A stretch of DNA of 25,307 nt. It comes from Lachnospiraceae bacterium UBA1721. Lineage in GTDB: Bacteria; Bacillota; Clostridia; Lachnospirales; Lachnospiraceae. The DNA lies in NCBI GenBank assembly GCA_002317155.1, contig DCIR01000002.1, positions 1-25,307 of the forward strand. Direction: 5' to 3'. A program made the position numbers and the translations under genes. The notes under the pieces were generated by a model. The model ran no database searches and was not told the DNA's origin. It saw only the letters and a program-made list of their open reading frames with translations. This document shows, piece after piece, positions 8,176 through 15,935 of the stretch (position 1 is its first letter; every line of letters starts with the position of its first letter).

Positions 8176-9329
8176 CAGTTGCCTCCGTTCTGAGCACTGT
8201 TAACATCATCGATACTCTCTAAAAACAGCCCCACAAAATGCTCATCAGGCTCAGCATTAAAGCACTCCTTATAAAATGCCTTAAATATCTGTACCGGATC
8301 ATTTTCTATCTCTCTGAATTCGCTCATGGACATAGTGATAGCCGCATTTTCATCAGTCAGTGAAGTACCGCTCACCTCCAGCATATTTTCAAAAATAGTC
8401 TGAAGCAGAGACATTTTTTCTATACCCACAAATTCATCAATAATTCTGACTCTTACGTATCCACACTTTACATCCTCGGGATATACCGCATTAGTCACAT
8501 TTTCCCAGGTATCTTCAATAGTAGTTCTCTTATGGAGAAGCTTAATGGGAATAATCTTTTGCGTCATATCAACGGTATCGATTATCGTAACGCTCTTCTC
8601 CTGAGTCTCTTCTTTACCAAATGAATAAGGCATAGGCGTACCACTGTATCGAATATTAGCTCTCACGTTCTGAGGCTTGTGAATATGTCCCAATGCAACA
8701 TAATCAAATCCTTCAAACACATCAGCACTCACCTGCGCTGCCAATCCTACAACCGCAAGTTCTGCTGCCCTGTCGCTTATAGACAACTCAGAACCTGTTA
8801 TAAATGCATGAGACACCGCTATATGCTTTTTACCTTCGGCAAATGTATCACGACACTTATCGCATACTACCTTGTATGCATCAGACAGACTATGTATGTC
8901 ATCAATATATTCAGGATATACAGATTTGACCTTATCCTCAGAAAACCAGGGAAGCATATATATATCCACATCATCATATGACACTATTGAAGGAGTTTTC
9001 GTAATCGCGCCTACTATATGTAATCCCGCCTTATCGAGCAGTCCACTGCAGCTTGCCAAACGCTCTGCACTATCATGATTTCCGGCAACAATAATGACTT
9101 CCTTGCCCATCTCTAGGCATAAATGTGTCATTGCATCGTCATATATCGCTATTGCCTCCGCTGATGTTATCGCACGATCGAATACATCACCCGCTATGAT
9201 AATAGTATCTATATTTTCCTGCCCGACTACTCTGTATATTTCTTCTAAAAAGAATAACTGATCCTGCTTAAGAGATCTGTTACCATCCGAGGCACCAAGA
9301 TGCCAGTCCGAAGTATGCAAAATTCTCAT
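8175..9329 (-). CDS. sbcD: SbcD, Mre11-like nuclease of the SbcCD complex
   Basis: The metallophosphoesterase motifs are complete: DWH at 8-10, GDVFDR from 47, GNHDS at 83-87, H174 in AVSHAF and GHIH at 214-217. They bind two Mn ions and give the endo/exonuclease activity that works with SbcC on hairpins and DNA ends. The length of 384 residues is normal. An AGGA box is 7 bases before the ATG. It starts 4 bases after the end of the upstream MBL gene and its stop overlaps the sbcC start, so all three genes share one transcript. Confidence 0.96.
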   Translation of the reverse strand: MRILHTSDWHLGASDGNRSLKQDQLFFLEEIYRVVGQENIDTIIIAGDVFDRAITSAEAIAIYDDAMTHLCLEMGKEVIIVAGNHDSAERLASCSGLLDKAGLHIVGAITKTPSIVSYDDVDIYMLPWFSEDKVKSVYPEYIDDIHSLSDAYKVVCDKCRDTFAEGKKHIAVSHAFITGSELSISDRAAELAVVGLAAQVSADVFEGFDYVALGHIHKPQNVRANIRYSGTPMPYSFGKEETQEKSVTIIDTVDMTQKIIPIKLLHKRTTIEDTWENVTNAVYPEDVKCGYVRVRIIDEFVGIEKMSLLQTIFENMLEVSGTSLTDENAAITMSMSEFREIENDPVQIFKAFYKECFNAEPDEHFVGLFLESIDDVNSAQNGGN

Positions 9330-9333
9330 ATCT

Positions 9334-9996
9334 TTATCCTATCTTCAAAACGCCTTTAATACCCATTGCACTGATCAGCTCTATAAATCCTCTGCCATCA
9401 TCTGCTTTTCCTGCGACACTGCCGTAATGTGTGGGAATAGCTACCGCAGGCTTAATCGCTGCTATTGCCTCTGCTGCACTCTTCTTATCCATGGTATAGG
9501 TTCCACCTACCGGAACCAGTGCAACATCACACCTTACACCATTCATCTCTTCTATGAAATCTGTGTCTCCGGCAACATAATAACGTGCACCATCCATAGT
9601 AACTACATATCCCAGGAACCCCTTACTCTTCATATGAAAAGGCTTCAATCTGTTGTACGCGCGAACTGCCTCAACATCTACCTCCTCAATCCGTTGCTTA
9701 TCCTCAGGATCCATAAAAATACATCTGTCTTCAGAAATTCCCGACTTCGCAATCACCTGTTTGCTCATGGATTTAGGTGCAACAATTATCGTCTTATCGT
9801 TTGTAATTAATCCAATCGACTTAACATCAAAATGATCGTAATGATCATGTGTAACAAAGATAATATCCGCGTCATGTGATTCTCTGTTAATCTCAAAAGG
9901 ATCAAAATACAGCACCTTCGAACCTACGATTCTAATACTGCTATGTGTATTAATAGTAATATTGTCTGTATTAATTATTGCATTATTATCAGCCAT
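9334..9996 (-). CDS. UlaG-like metallo-beta-lactamase-fold hydrolase
   Basis: The 220-residue protein has the MBL metal motif THDHYDH (H50, H52, D54, H55), a second motif GDTDF at 143-147, and a third His in PTHYGS (H190). This is the arrangement of the UPF0173/UlaG-like branch, which contains L-ascorbate-6-phosphate lactonase but mostly untested enzymes; no ascorbate-pathway neighbours are present. AAGGAG lies 7 bases before the ATG. It is the first gene of the operon with sbcD, only 4 bases away, which could point to a nucleic-acid or nucleotide-repair role, but this is only suggested by position. Confidence 0.85.
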   Translation of the reverse strand: MADNNAIINTDNITINTHSSIRIVGSKVLYFDPFEINRESHDADIIFVTHDHYDHFDVKSIGLITNDKTIIVAPKSMSKQVIAKSGISEDRCIFMDPEDKQRIEEVDVEAVRAYNRLKPFHMKSKGFLGYVVTMDGARYYVAGDTDFIEEMNGVRCDVALVPVGGTYTMDKKSAAEAIAAIKPAVAIPTHYGSVAGKADDGRGFIELISAMGIKGVLKIG

Positions 9997-10059
9997 TGCA
10001 TTTCTCCTTATGTATATAATTAAGCACTTTTAACACTTACCCGCTACACCTATTTATAA

Positions 10060-10084
10060 CAAGAGCTGTCTCGCAAGAGACAGC
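10060..10084 (-). terminator. terminator of the protease-transglutaminase operon
   Basis: A perfect 8-bp stem (10065-10072 with 10077-10084) encloses the 4-base loop 10073-10076. On the minus strand it is followed by TCTTGTTAT, a weak U-rich tail. It lies 7 bases beyond the last stop codon of the operon. Confidence 0.65.
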
Positions 10085-10091
10085 CCCAAAT

Positions 10092-10568
10092 TTAATCCTT
10101 CATACACGCCATCATTCCGCAGGCAAAAACAATACCAATAGTGCCAACAGTTAAAAGCGGATTTATAATTGTCACAGACATCGAAGTAACAATATTATTT
10201 GCAGCCAAATAATTCACTCCGTTCATTGCTGCCATTTGTGTTCCCACTATACTCTGAACTGTTGATGACAAAGAATTTAATAAGAACGCGACAGCAATCG
10301 CAATACCCGCAATTTTTAATGCTTTTCCCTTTAGCTTATTGGCAAGTACTACCAGCAATATAGCAAAGCATAAATGTGAGAATACAGGTATAACAACAGT
10401 CCAAGGTATAACGAACTGCCCAGTAATAGCACTATCTCTCATTCCACTAAGTGAATATATTGTCTTCTCATTTGCTATGAGTATGAGTAATATCAATGCC
10501 GCAAGACACTGTGTGCCCAAGCAAACAAATGATATAATCTTTATCGCTTTCTTCTCAGTACTTATCAT
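10092..10568 (-). CDS. four-helix membrane protein of unknown function
   Basis: This 158-residue protein has four hydrophobic segments at about 10-31, 52-76, 84-106 and 130-153, short loops and no recognisable catalytic motif. Its ATG overlaps the stop of the transglutaminase-like gene by four bases (ATGA), so translation is coupled and the two products probably work together. It is the last gene of the six-gene unit and is followed at once by a hairpin. I do not recognise a family. A membrane partner for the transglutaminase-like protein is a guess from position. Confidence 0.8.
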   Translation of the reverse strand: MISTEKKAIKIISFVCLGTQCLAALILLILIANEKTIYSLSGMRDSAITGQFVIPWTVVIPVFSHLCFAILLVVLANKLKGKALKIAGIAIAVAFLLNSLSSTVQSIVGTQMAAMNGVNYLAANNIVTSMSVTIINPLLTVGTIGIVFACGMMACMKD

Positions 10569-11581
10569 TCCATTTCCCCTTCATTTGCCTCTTCCATCTC
10601 GATCTGTTCCTCACCCTGTCCTTCTTCAAATCTCGCTTTCAGAACAGCCTGCGGCCAGTTAACCGAGACATAGGCCTGTTTATTTTTTACTTTTGCTTCC
10701 TCGTCAAAAATTTCTATTATTTCCTTGAACACTTCTTTGGTCAGATACCCACCGCGCCAGTGAAACAATAGTTCCCTATTCTTTTTCACTGCCTGCTTGG
10801 TTCTGTTTCTTACTTCATCCAGTGTAGTCCATGAGACCTTCTTTTCTTTATAATAAAAATGGTCCGAATCACTGCACTGCGGCACTCGCCAGATAACAGG
10901 CTCATGATCCCTAAATGCCTGTTTATCCGCAATATTGAAGTAATCGTATCTAATCACATCACCCTTGGACAATGTGTTATCAAACGTAGCATCCAAATGA
11001 TAATATACACCGTCTATCTTAACAATATTCCATGCATGCCGATACTTGATTCCCTTGTCAGGATTGTTCTCAGACAAAGCTATTATACACCATACATTTA
11101 GCTTATCACATAAGATTTTGACTGCCTTGGCTATTCCTTCGCATACCGCCACACCATTCCCAAGCGCACCTATAATCTCATGTGAATACTCTTTTTTCAA
11201 CTTATCGTATTTAACGTTCTTTACAATAAAATCGTGAATAAAAAGTTCCTTTTCCTTTTCACTTAGATTTTCAGCCTGTCTTGCCAGCTTTTTTACTCTG
11301 GCATCCATCGCCTGAATATGTTCACGAATCTTGCCCTTATCAAAAAGATATACCGGACATAATATCACAAAGCTGGAATTATCATAGTATTTATAAGAAA
11401 ATGTCACGGTATAAAAGATCTCCGGACAGTCCATTCTGATCATAAAATAAATATCAGACAAAGCCTTTTTATCAAGGAACGGTACCTGTATTTCATCCTG
11501 AAGATTAAGTACCCCCTCCTTCATCGCATAGTAGGCTTTCTGTCCTTCTTTATTCAGTTGCTCGTAATAATAATTGGTCAT
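10565..11581 (-). CDS. transglutaminase-like (papain-fold) protein
   Basis: The protein has a transglutaminase core with all three triad residues in typical settings: C147 in GVAVCEGIAKA, H182 in YRHAWNIVKIDG and D197 in YYHLDATFD. Bacterial members act as peptidases, amidases or cross-linkers. The N-terminal 100 residues and the charged C-terminal part (about 230-338) are not recognised. There is no signal peptide or membrane helix, so it should be cytoplasmic, unlike many relatives. AGGAA precedes the ATG. It lies 30 bases after the cysteine-cluster gene and overlaps the membrane protein gene by 4 bases. Fold is confident; activity is open. Confidence 0.85.
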   Translation of the reverse strand: MTNYYYEQLNKEGQKAYYAMKEGVLNLQDEIQVPFLDKKALSDIYFMIRMDCPEIFYTVTFSYKYYDNSSFVILCPVYLFDKGKIREHIQAMDARVKKLARQAENLSEKEKELFIHDFIVKNVKYDKLKKEYSHEIIGALGNGVAVCEGIAKAVKILCDKLNVWCIIALSENNPDKGIKYRHAWNIVKIDGVYYHLDATFDNTLSKGDVIRYDYFNIADKQAFRDHEPVIWRVPQCSDSDHFYYKEKKVSWTTLDEVRNRTKQAVKKNRELLFHWRGGYLTKEVFKEIIEIFDEEAKVKNKQAYVSVNWPQAVLKARFEEGQGEEQIEMEEANEGEME

Positions 11582-11611
11582 TTAGTTTCCTGATTATGTA
11601 TAAATCAAGGC

Positions 11612-12151
11612 TTATACCTGCCTATTTTTCATACGCTCACGCATCATCATTTCGTATGCTTTTTCACACTTTTCTATAGTCCCGTCTGCTTCTAGTTCCG
11701 CAGAATATTTTTTCCATATTGCTTCGAGCACCTTCTGATATGGTTTCCAGTCAACAACCATCTCCTCCGGGGTATATTCCTGTATACATCTAAAATCTGC
11801 AGACGACTTAAGTCCTCTACCGCCCTTAGGTCTCTTCTCAAAAGATAGTTCACATCCCTTATCAGTCAGGGCTATACATTCACCATACCCTTCAATTCCG
11901 ATAAAGGTATAGCATTTAGAGCGCATCCTTAAATAATAGAACACACTTCCTTTGAGCCTGGCCATATCAATCGCATATAGACAGTTTTCGCTCTTCAAAA
12001 ATTCTGTACATGTCTCTTCAGCTCCTAGAGCCTTAAGCTGTTCCTCTGTCAAATCATCCGGAGACAATGAACAACCACACTCTTTACAGCATCGGCCTTT
12101 ACATATACTACACTCTTCTCCCGGCTTAAATCCCAACAAAACATCTGACAT
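11612..12151 (-). CDS. YkgJ-like cysteine-cluster protein
   Basis: The N-terminus holds a dense metal-type cluster: C14, C17, C21, C22, C25 and C27, close to the CxxC-x(2-3)-CC signature of the YkgJ/UPF0153 group, which is thought to chelate zinc or iron. More cysteines follow at 48, 57, 80, 92, 100 and 122, as in that family. The C-terminal part is a helical, charged tail. The length of 179 residues is common in the family. The biochemical role of the family is unknown. The gene starts 2 bases after the upstream small gene, whose last codons supply GAGGAT as ribosome binding site, so the two are tightly linked. Confidence 0.78.
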   Translation of the reverse strand: MSDVLLGFKPGEECSICKGRCCKECGCSLSPDDLTEEQLKALGAEETCTEFLKSENCLYAIDMARLKGSVFYYLRMRSKCYTFIGIEGYGECIALTDKGCELSFEKRPKGGRGLKSSADFRCIQEYTPEEMVVDWKPYQKVLEAIWKKYSAELEADGTIEKCEKAYEMMMRERMKNRQV

Positions 12152-12153
12152 AG

Positions 12154-12450
12154 TTAATCATCCTCACTTGCATATGGAAAACCGTTCCACATCATCTCAT
12201 TCCACTTGGCATTCGTTTCTTCCATATCTTTCTTTTTCATGATTCGATTGCGATCACTTAATATTGCCAGCATTTCATCTGCCACTTCCTCCATCGGAAG
12301 ACTTTGGTAATGTGACAGATATCCTATCATTCTGCGTGCAGTCCAATCTGTATTCAGGTTTTTAGTCACCTGGTCACAGAACACTTCCGGATATCCCCGT
12401 CTAAGCATCATATCATAGAGCTGCATACTCAGTTCTGTTCTTGGTTTCAT
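12154..12450 (-). CDS. small protein of unknown function, partner of the cysteine-cluster gene
   Basis: This 98-residue protein appears all-helical, with no signal, membrane helix or known motif. It starts MKPRTELSMQLYDMMLRRGYP and ends in an acidic tail with FPYASEDD. The start has AGAGG 5 bases upstream. It is two bases from the YkgJ-like gene, which suggests a stable functional pair. I do not recognise a family. Nothing marks it as a toxin or an antitoxin. Confidence 0.7.
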   Translation of the reverse strand: MKPRTELSMQLYDMMLRRGYPEVFCDQVTKNLNTDWTARRMIGYLSHYQSLPMEEVADEMLAILSDRNRIMKKKDMEETNAKWNEMMWNGFPYASEDD

Positions 12451-12502
12451 CGATACCTCTTTATAACTGTTATATATCCAATAACTATAATGAATCAGCT
12501 AT

Positions 12503-12760
12503 TTATTCATCGGCCAGTCTTTTTACTTCTCGTACAGCCTGTAAAACTGCCTGCACAAGTTCAGGCTCATTATCATTTTCGAGCTCCGAGAGTAATTCTA
12601 CAAACTTATCACACATCCATGGCTCAGTCTCTTTCTCATCAAGATACTTCATGCCTATATACATATTTTCAGAAATTGTAAGCGGATTGCCACTCTCTGC
12701 TGCCTTCATAAAATCCGCTTCGTATTCTTTCTTAATTCTGCTATAAATCTCACCGTTCAT
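12503..12760 (-). CDS. small acidic helical protein of unknown function
   Basis: This 85-residue protein is acidic and predicted mostly helical (for example AVLQAVREVKRLADE at the end). No cysteine pair, signal or membrane segment is evident. AAGGAG lies 8 bases before the ATG, a strong translation signal that supports it as real. It sits 42 bases after the protease gene and 52 bases before the next small gene, with no terminator hairpin in either gap, so it belongs to the same transcription unit. Function unknown. Confidence 0.7.
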   Translation of the reverse strand: MNGEIYSRIKKEYEADFMKAAESGNPLTISENMYIGMKYLDEKETEPWMCDKFVELLSELENDNEPELVQAVLQAVREVKRLADE

Positions 12761-12801
12761 TGAATTTACTCCTTCTATTCCGTATCTTAATCCTGTAACC
12801 T

Positions 12802-14652
12802 TTATCCCGCATCTTTTAACTCATTATATATCTCTTCAAATAAGCTAAACCACACATGTCTTCCTATGCCCTTTCCGTTGAAATAAATATCTCCGGACAA
12901 TGAAGCAATAGGATTACCATAACCATCATACAACAAAGAACCACTCTGTCCGCCTACACCGGTCTCGTTAGTAAGAAGCCACACTTCTGAATTCCTATAA
13001 TATGGGAAATAATCCAGCATATAATCATAATCAGCTCCGACTTTATCGAATACATGAAGCTCCTTTTTATAGACTCCGGTATACATATCCCTAGCCACAT
13101 AGATAGTATCGGTATAGATGCCATTCTCTGTTGAAATGTTGTTGGCGTTGGTTTTATTAACCTCTTTTAGATAAATCAATACATCCATCGGGATCTGATC
13201 TATACTGATTTTCATCATTCCGCGATCTTCACCGTTATATGTATATTTTTTTACACATTCCTCGATCTGTATTCCCTCAACACATCTACGTACACTGTTA
13301 TGTGCCATACTGCTATCATATGTCGGATTATAAAACCACATATCAATAGTGCTTGTCTGGTAATTACTCGGGATACAATGTCCCATGGTTCCGATGTATA
13401 TATACTCGTCATCGATTGCATAGATGAATCCGGATCCGCTAAAGCTTGAAGTCCTAAACGCAACCTGGCAGGGATACATAAGCTCTGCGGCCTTTTCCCC
13501 GTCACACTCTTCCAAGAGTTCGTATGTAAAATAATCCGCATCCAAAAGTTTATTCAGCAAATCCTCCGGATAGATAGCGGTATTGGTGTTGTACTCGCTC
13601 GCAGATACGATTATCTCTATACTCTGTTCCTGCGACAGGCCGTTTTGATCCACAATTGTATAGACTATAGTGGTACTTCCTTCTACAGAAGTATCTACAG
13701 TTCCTTCTACACTAATTCTGTCTGTAATGAATCCCTCTTCATTATCCCACGCCAAAACGCCTTCAAGTACGTCATAGTCTGTATCTATTTTGATTGTTTT
13801 GTCCGCAATACCATACAACTCAGGGCGCAAGTCCGCATATACGGTCTGTGTTACTTTTCCTACATTACCCGATGCATCTGTTGCGAGAATCTCCAGCTCA
13901 TATTCTCCGCACTCGGTAAAAATCACATCTCCGGAAATAGCATTTCCGGCCACAGAGATCGTTGTCTCATAGCTACCAGAATTATCAGTAATAGGCTCAA
14001 CTATATCTCCTAAATCATACGCCTCACCAACAGCAAAATATCCGATATCATCTCTCATAACCACCTGTGGCGCGATAGTATCAACTGCCTGTATCTCGAA
14101 TACTTCTGTTGTACTGTTACTGTTAACATCAGTACCTGTTACTGCGATTGTATAGCTTCCAAGAGTACTAAAATACAGTTCATCACACTTTTCACCATTC
14201 ACAGATACTTCCAGTTCTACAGTTCCCGACAAATCCGATGCTTCCTGCACAACCAAATCAAAATCATAAGGAGTACCGATATTAATCGTACCAAAATCAT
14301 CTTTTATGATAAGCGTAGGATCTACAGTATCCTCAATATTAATCTCATAGACGTATGCCTTCTCACCATTACTCAGTTCAAGGCTGTAGCTGCCTGCTGT
14401 CATGTTATCTATCGCAGACAAATCCAGCTCATATCCTTTTAATGTATATGGCGTCCCCCATAGATAATAACTCAATTCCGCATTCAGCTCAGTACCCAAT
14501 TCATACGTAACCGTAGTCCACCTCTGAACTCTGAACAGCACAAAAAACAAGGCACATAAAAGCGCAAATATCCCACATGCCATCGCGATTATAACAGCTT
14601 GAAGCCTTTTCTTTTTACCTTTAAGCTTATCAATAATATTCAATAGAGTCAT
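12802..14652 (-). CDS. membrane-anchored Ig-like repeat protein with trypsin-like protease domain
   Basis: Residues 18-42 form one membrane helix after a basic N-terminus, giving a type II anchor with an outside C-terminus. About 46-350 reads as four beta-rich Ig/HYR-like modules, with repeated turns such as VDPTLIIKDDFGTINIG and IAPQVVMRDDIGYFAVG. Residues 390-616 look like a chymotrypsin-fold protease: SGSGFIY, GTMGHC (H425), EDRGMMKI (D476 as likely Asp) and GGQSGSLL (S570). Substrate unknown. AAGGAG is only one base before the ATG, too close; TTG at codon 4 would be spaced 10 bases and may be used instead. It heads the six-gene unit, with an extended -10 promoter at 14673-14681. The catalytic assignment comes from motifs only. 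Confidence 0.8.
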   Translation of the reverse strand: MTLLNIIDKLKGKKKRLQAVIIAMACGIFALLCALFFVLFRVQRWTTVTYELGTELNAELSYYLWGTPYTLKGYELDLSAIDNMTAGSYSLELSNGEKAYVYEINIEDTVDPTLIIKDDFGTINIGTPYDFDLVVQEASDLSGTVELEVSVNGEKCDELYFSTLGSYTIAVTGTDVNSNSTTEVFEIQAVDTIAPQVVMRDDIGYFAVGEAYDLGDIVEPITDNSGSYETTISVAGNAISGDVIFTECGEYELEILATDASGNVGKVTQTVYADLRPELYGIADKTIKIDTDYDVLEGVLAWDNEEGFITDRISVEGTVDTSVEGSTTIVYTIVDQNGLSQEQSIEIIVSASEYNTNTAIYPEDLLNKLLDADYFTYELLEECDGEKAAELMYPCQVAFRTSSFSGSGFIYAIDDEYIYIGTMGHCIPSNYQTSTIDMWFYNPTYDSSMAHNSVRRCVEGIQIEECVKKYTYNGEDRGMMKISIDQIPMDVLIYLKEVNKTNANNISTENGIYTDTIYVARDMYTGVYKKELHVFDKVGADYDYMLDYFPYYRNSEVWLLTNETGVGGQSGSLLYDGYGNPIASLSGDIYFNGKGIGRHVWFSLFEEIYNELKDAG

Positions 14653-14672
14653 TCTCCTTATATATTACCGAT

Positions 14673-14681
14673 ATTATACCA
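14673..14681 (-). promoter_or_regulatory. extended -10 promoter of the six-gene unit
   Basis: On the minus strand TGG is directly followed by TATAAT, an extended -10 element about 20 bases before the protease gene start. The -35 region is poor, which is tolerable for this promoter class. Confidence 0.5.
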
Positions 14682-14700
14682 TATCTTATATAAACGCAGC

Positions 14701-14732
14701 AAAAAGGGACTCCATATTAGCTATGGAATCCC
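14701..14732 (-). terminator. rho-independent terminator after the lipase gene
   Basis: A 10-bp stem (14706-14715 with 14723-14732, one G-U pair, 7-base loop) is followed on the minus strand by TTTTTGC. It starts 3 bases after the lipase stop and closes the dehydrogenase-lipase operon. Confidence 0.9.
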
Positions 14733-14735
14733 TAC

Positions 14736-15911
14736 TCATCTTAACGCACTGATCATTTGTACCAGTTCAAGATAAAAAGGCTTGATATTAACGCGTTTGG
14801 TCATTCCGCCTTGGAAATACATATGATCACCTGTTATTGTAGGCATCACATAATATTTTCCGGGCACTAATGTCACACCCGACTGATATGTCTCCGATGG
14901 AGCAAAACTCGGCGCCATCGCAGACACCTCATTGACCAGTCCATCATTAGACTGCCAGCTCTCATCAATCACAATTCCGCCCTTTGTTGTTCCAGCATAC
15001 TTGTTCATTCGTATTGCACTTCGCATGAACATACTCTCGGTTATATCAGCGTTAGGAATCTTCTCCCCGTTTTCATCAATAATCGTCGTAGAACAAGGAT
15101 AAGCAAAGTAATATATGTTTTCAAAGGTTGTGATTGTTTCGTTTAGTTCATACGCATTATCAATATGCATATCATACGCTGCATAGTCTTCTGCGATTCT
15201 GCCATCTATTTTAGCCTTGGTGCCGTCAGACATCAAATCGCCTGCTTTTTCATATTTTGCAGGAACATATATCGAATCAACGTCAAACTCAGGATCCTCG
15301 TACAAATCATATGCCGTCGTGCCATTACTCGGTGCTGCAAGTGTCACAATGGCAAATATCCTGTCAGTGTCACCGCCTTTGAAAAATGGCGATAAATCAT
15401 CCGCATCCGTGCACTCCTGCTCGGCAGGTGAACCATCCACCAATATTTCAGAGAAAAGACGTATCGTTGCTCCACCAAAGGAATGCCCCAACAGAACAAT
15501 TGTAGAATCATTAAAATCATCCATCAAAGGATTTTTACTGTAATCCTTACCATATCTGTCATGATGACATCTCTCACTATGCTCTTTGCCATAATCAACG
15601 ACCGTACCGGCGAGCTGGGCGTACAACTCACAAGCTCTGTCCCACGCACTTCCCGACGGTGCTACCGACGCCTCATAGCAGTCATATCCCTGTCGTCCCA
15701 AATACTTGGTGATGCTGCCTCCCGTCAGTCCCCAATACGGATAAACATAATTGATAGCATCATAGTGCCCCCAGCCTGACAAGCCATGGACAAATACGAA
15801 TTTCAAATCAGACTGCGACTTTCCTTTATGATTATTCCATATCTCAAAGCCGGTTATTACCAGACACAGCGCTAATATACACGCCAGTACGATTTTTCCT
15901 TTTTTCTTCAT
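14736..15911 (-). CDS. family I.5-like lipase, exported or membrane-anchored
   Basis: The protein resembles the thermoalkalophilic Bacillus/Geobacillus and staphylococcal lipases. FVHGLSGWG (39-47) forms the oxyanion region, WDRACELYAQL at 90-100 matches the family strongly, GHSFGG at 142-147 gives nucleophile S144, D323 in NDGLVN and H363 in GDHMYFQ complete the triad. D91, H111 and H117 occupy places of the structural zinc ligands of this family, with D247 as a possible fourth. It hydrolyses ester bonds of triacylglycerols or similar lipids. Residues 6-24 are a hydrophobic export segment without a lipobox or clear cleavage site. Only a weak AGATAG lies before the ATG, so translation may depend on the dehydrogenase gene 24 bases upstream. 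Confidence 0.87.
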   Translation of the reverse strand: MKKKGKIVLACILALCLVITGFEIWNNHKGKSQSDLKFVFVHGLSGWGHYDAINYVYPYWGLTGGSITKYLGRQGYDCYEASVAPSGSAWDRACELYAQLAGTVVDYGKEHSERCHHDRYGKDYSKNPLMDDFNDSTIVLLGHSFGGATIRLFSEILVDGSPAEQECTDADDLSPFFKGGDTDRIFAIVTLAAPSNGTTAYDLYEDPEFDVDSIYVPAKYEKAGDLMSDGTKAKIDGRIAEDYAAYDMHIDNAYELNETITTFENIYYFAYPCSTTIIDENGEKIPNADITESMFMRSAIRMNKYAGTTKGGIVIDESWQSNDGLVNEVSAMAPSFAPSETYQSGVTLVPGKYYVMPTITGDHMYFQGGMTKRVNIKPFYLELVQMISALR

Positions 15912-15935
15912 CTATCTGCTTTATCTAATCAATAT

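Noticed and set aside
5518..9996. Phage-defence island around SbcCD
   Set aside because: SbcCD is a housekeeping repair complex and no nuclease, reverse transcriptase, CRISPR or restriction gene is nearby.
12154..12760. Toxin-antitoxin pair made of the two small proteins
   Set aside because: No toxin or DNA-binding motif is seen, the genes are 52 bases apart, and both sit inside a longer unit.
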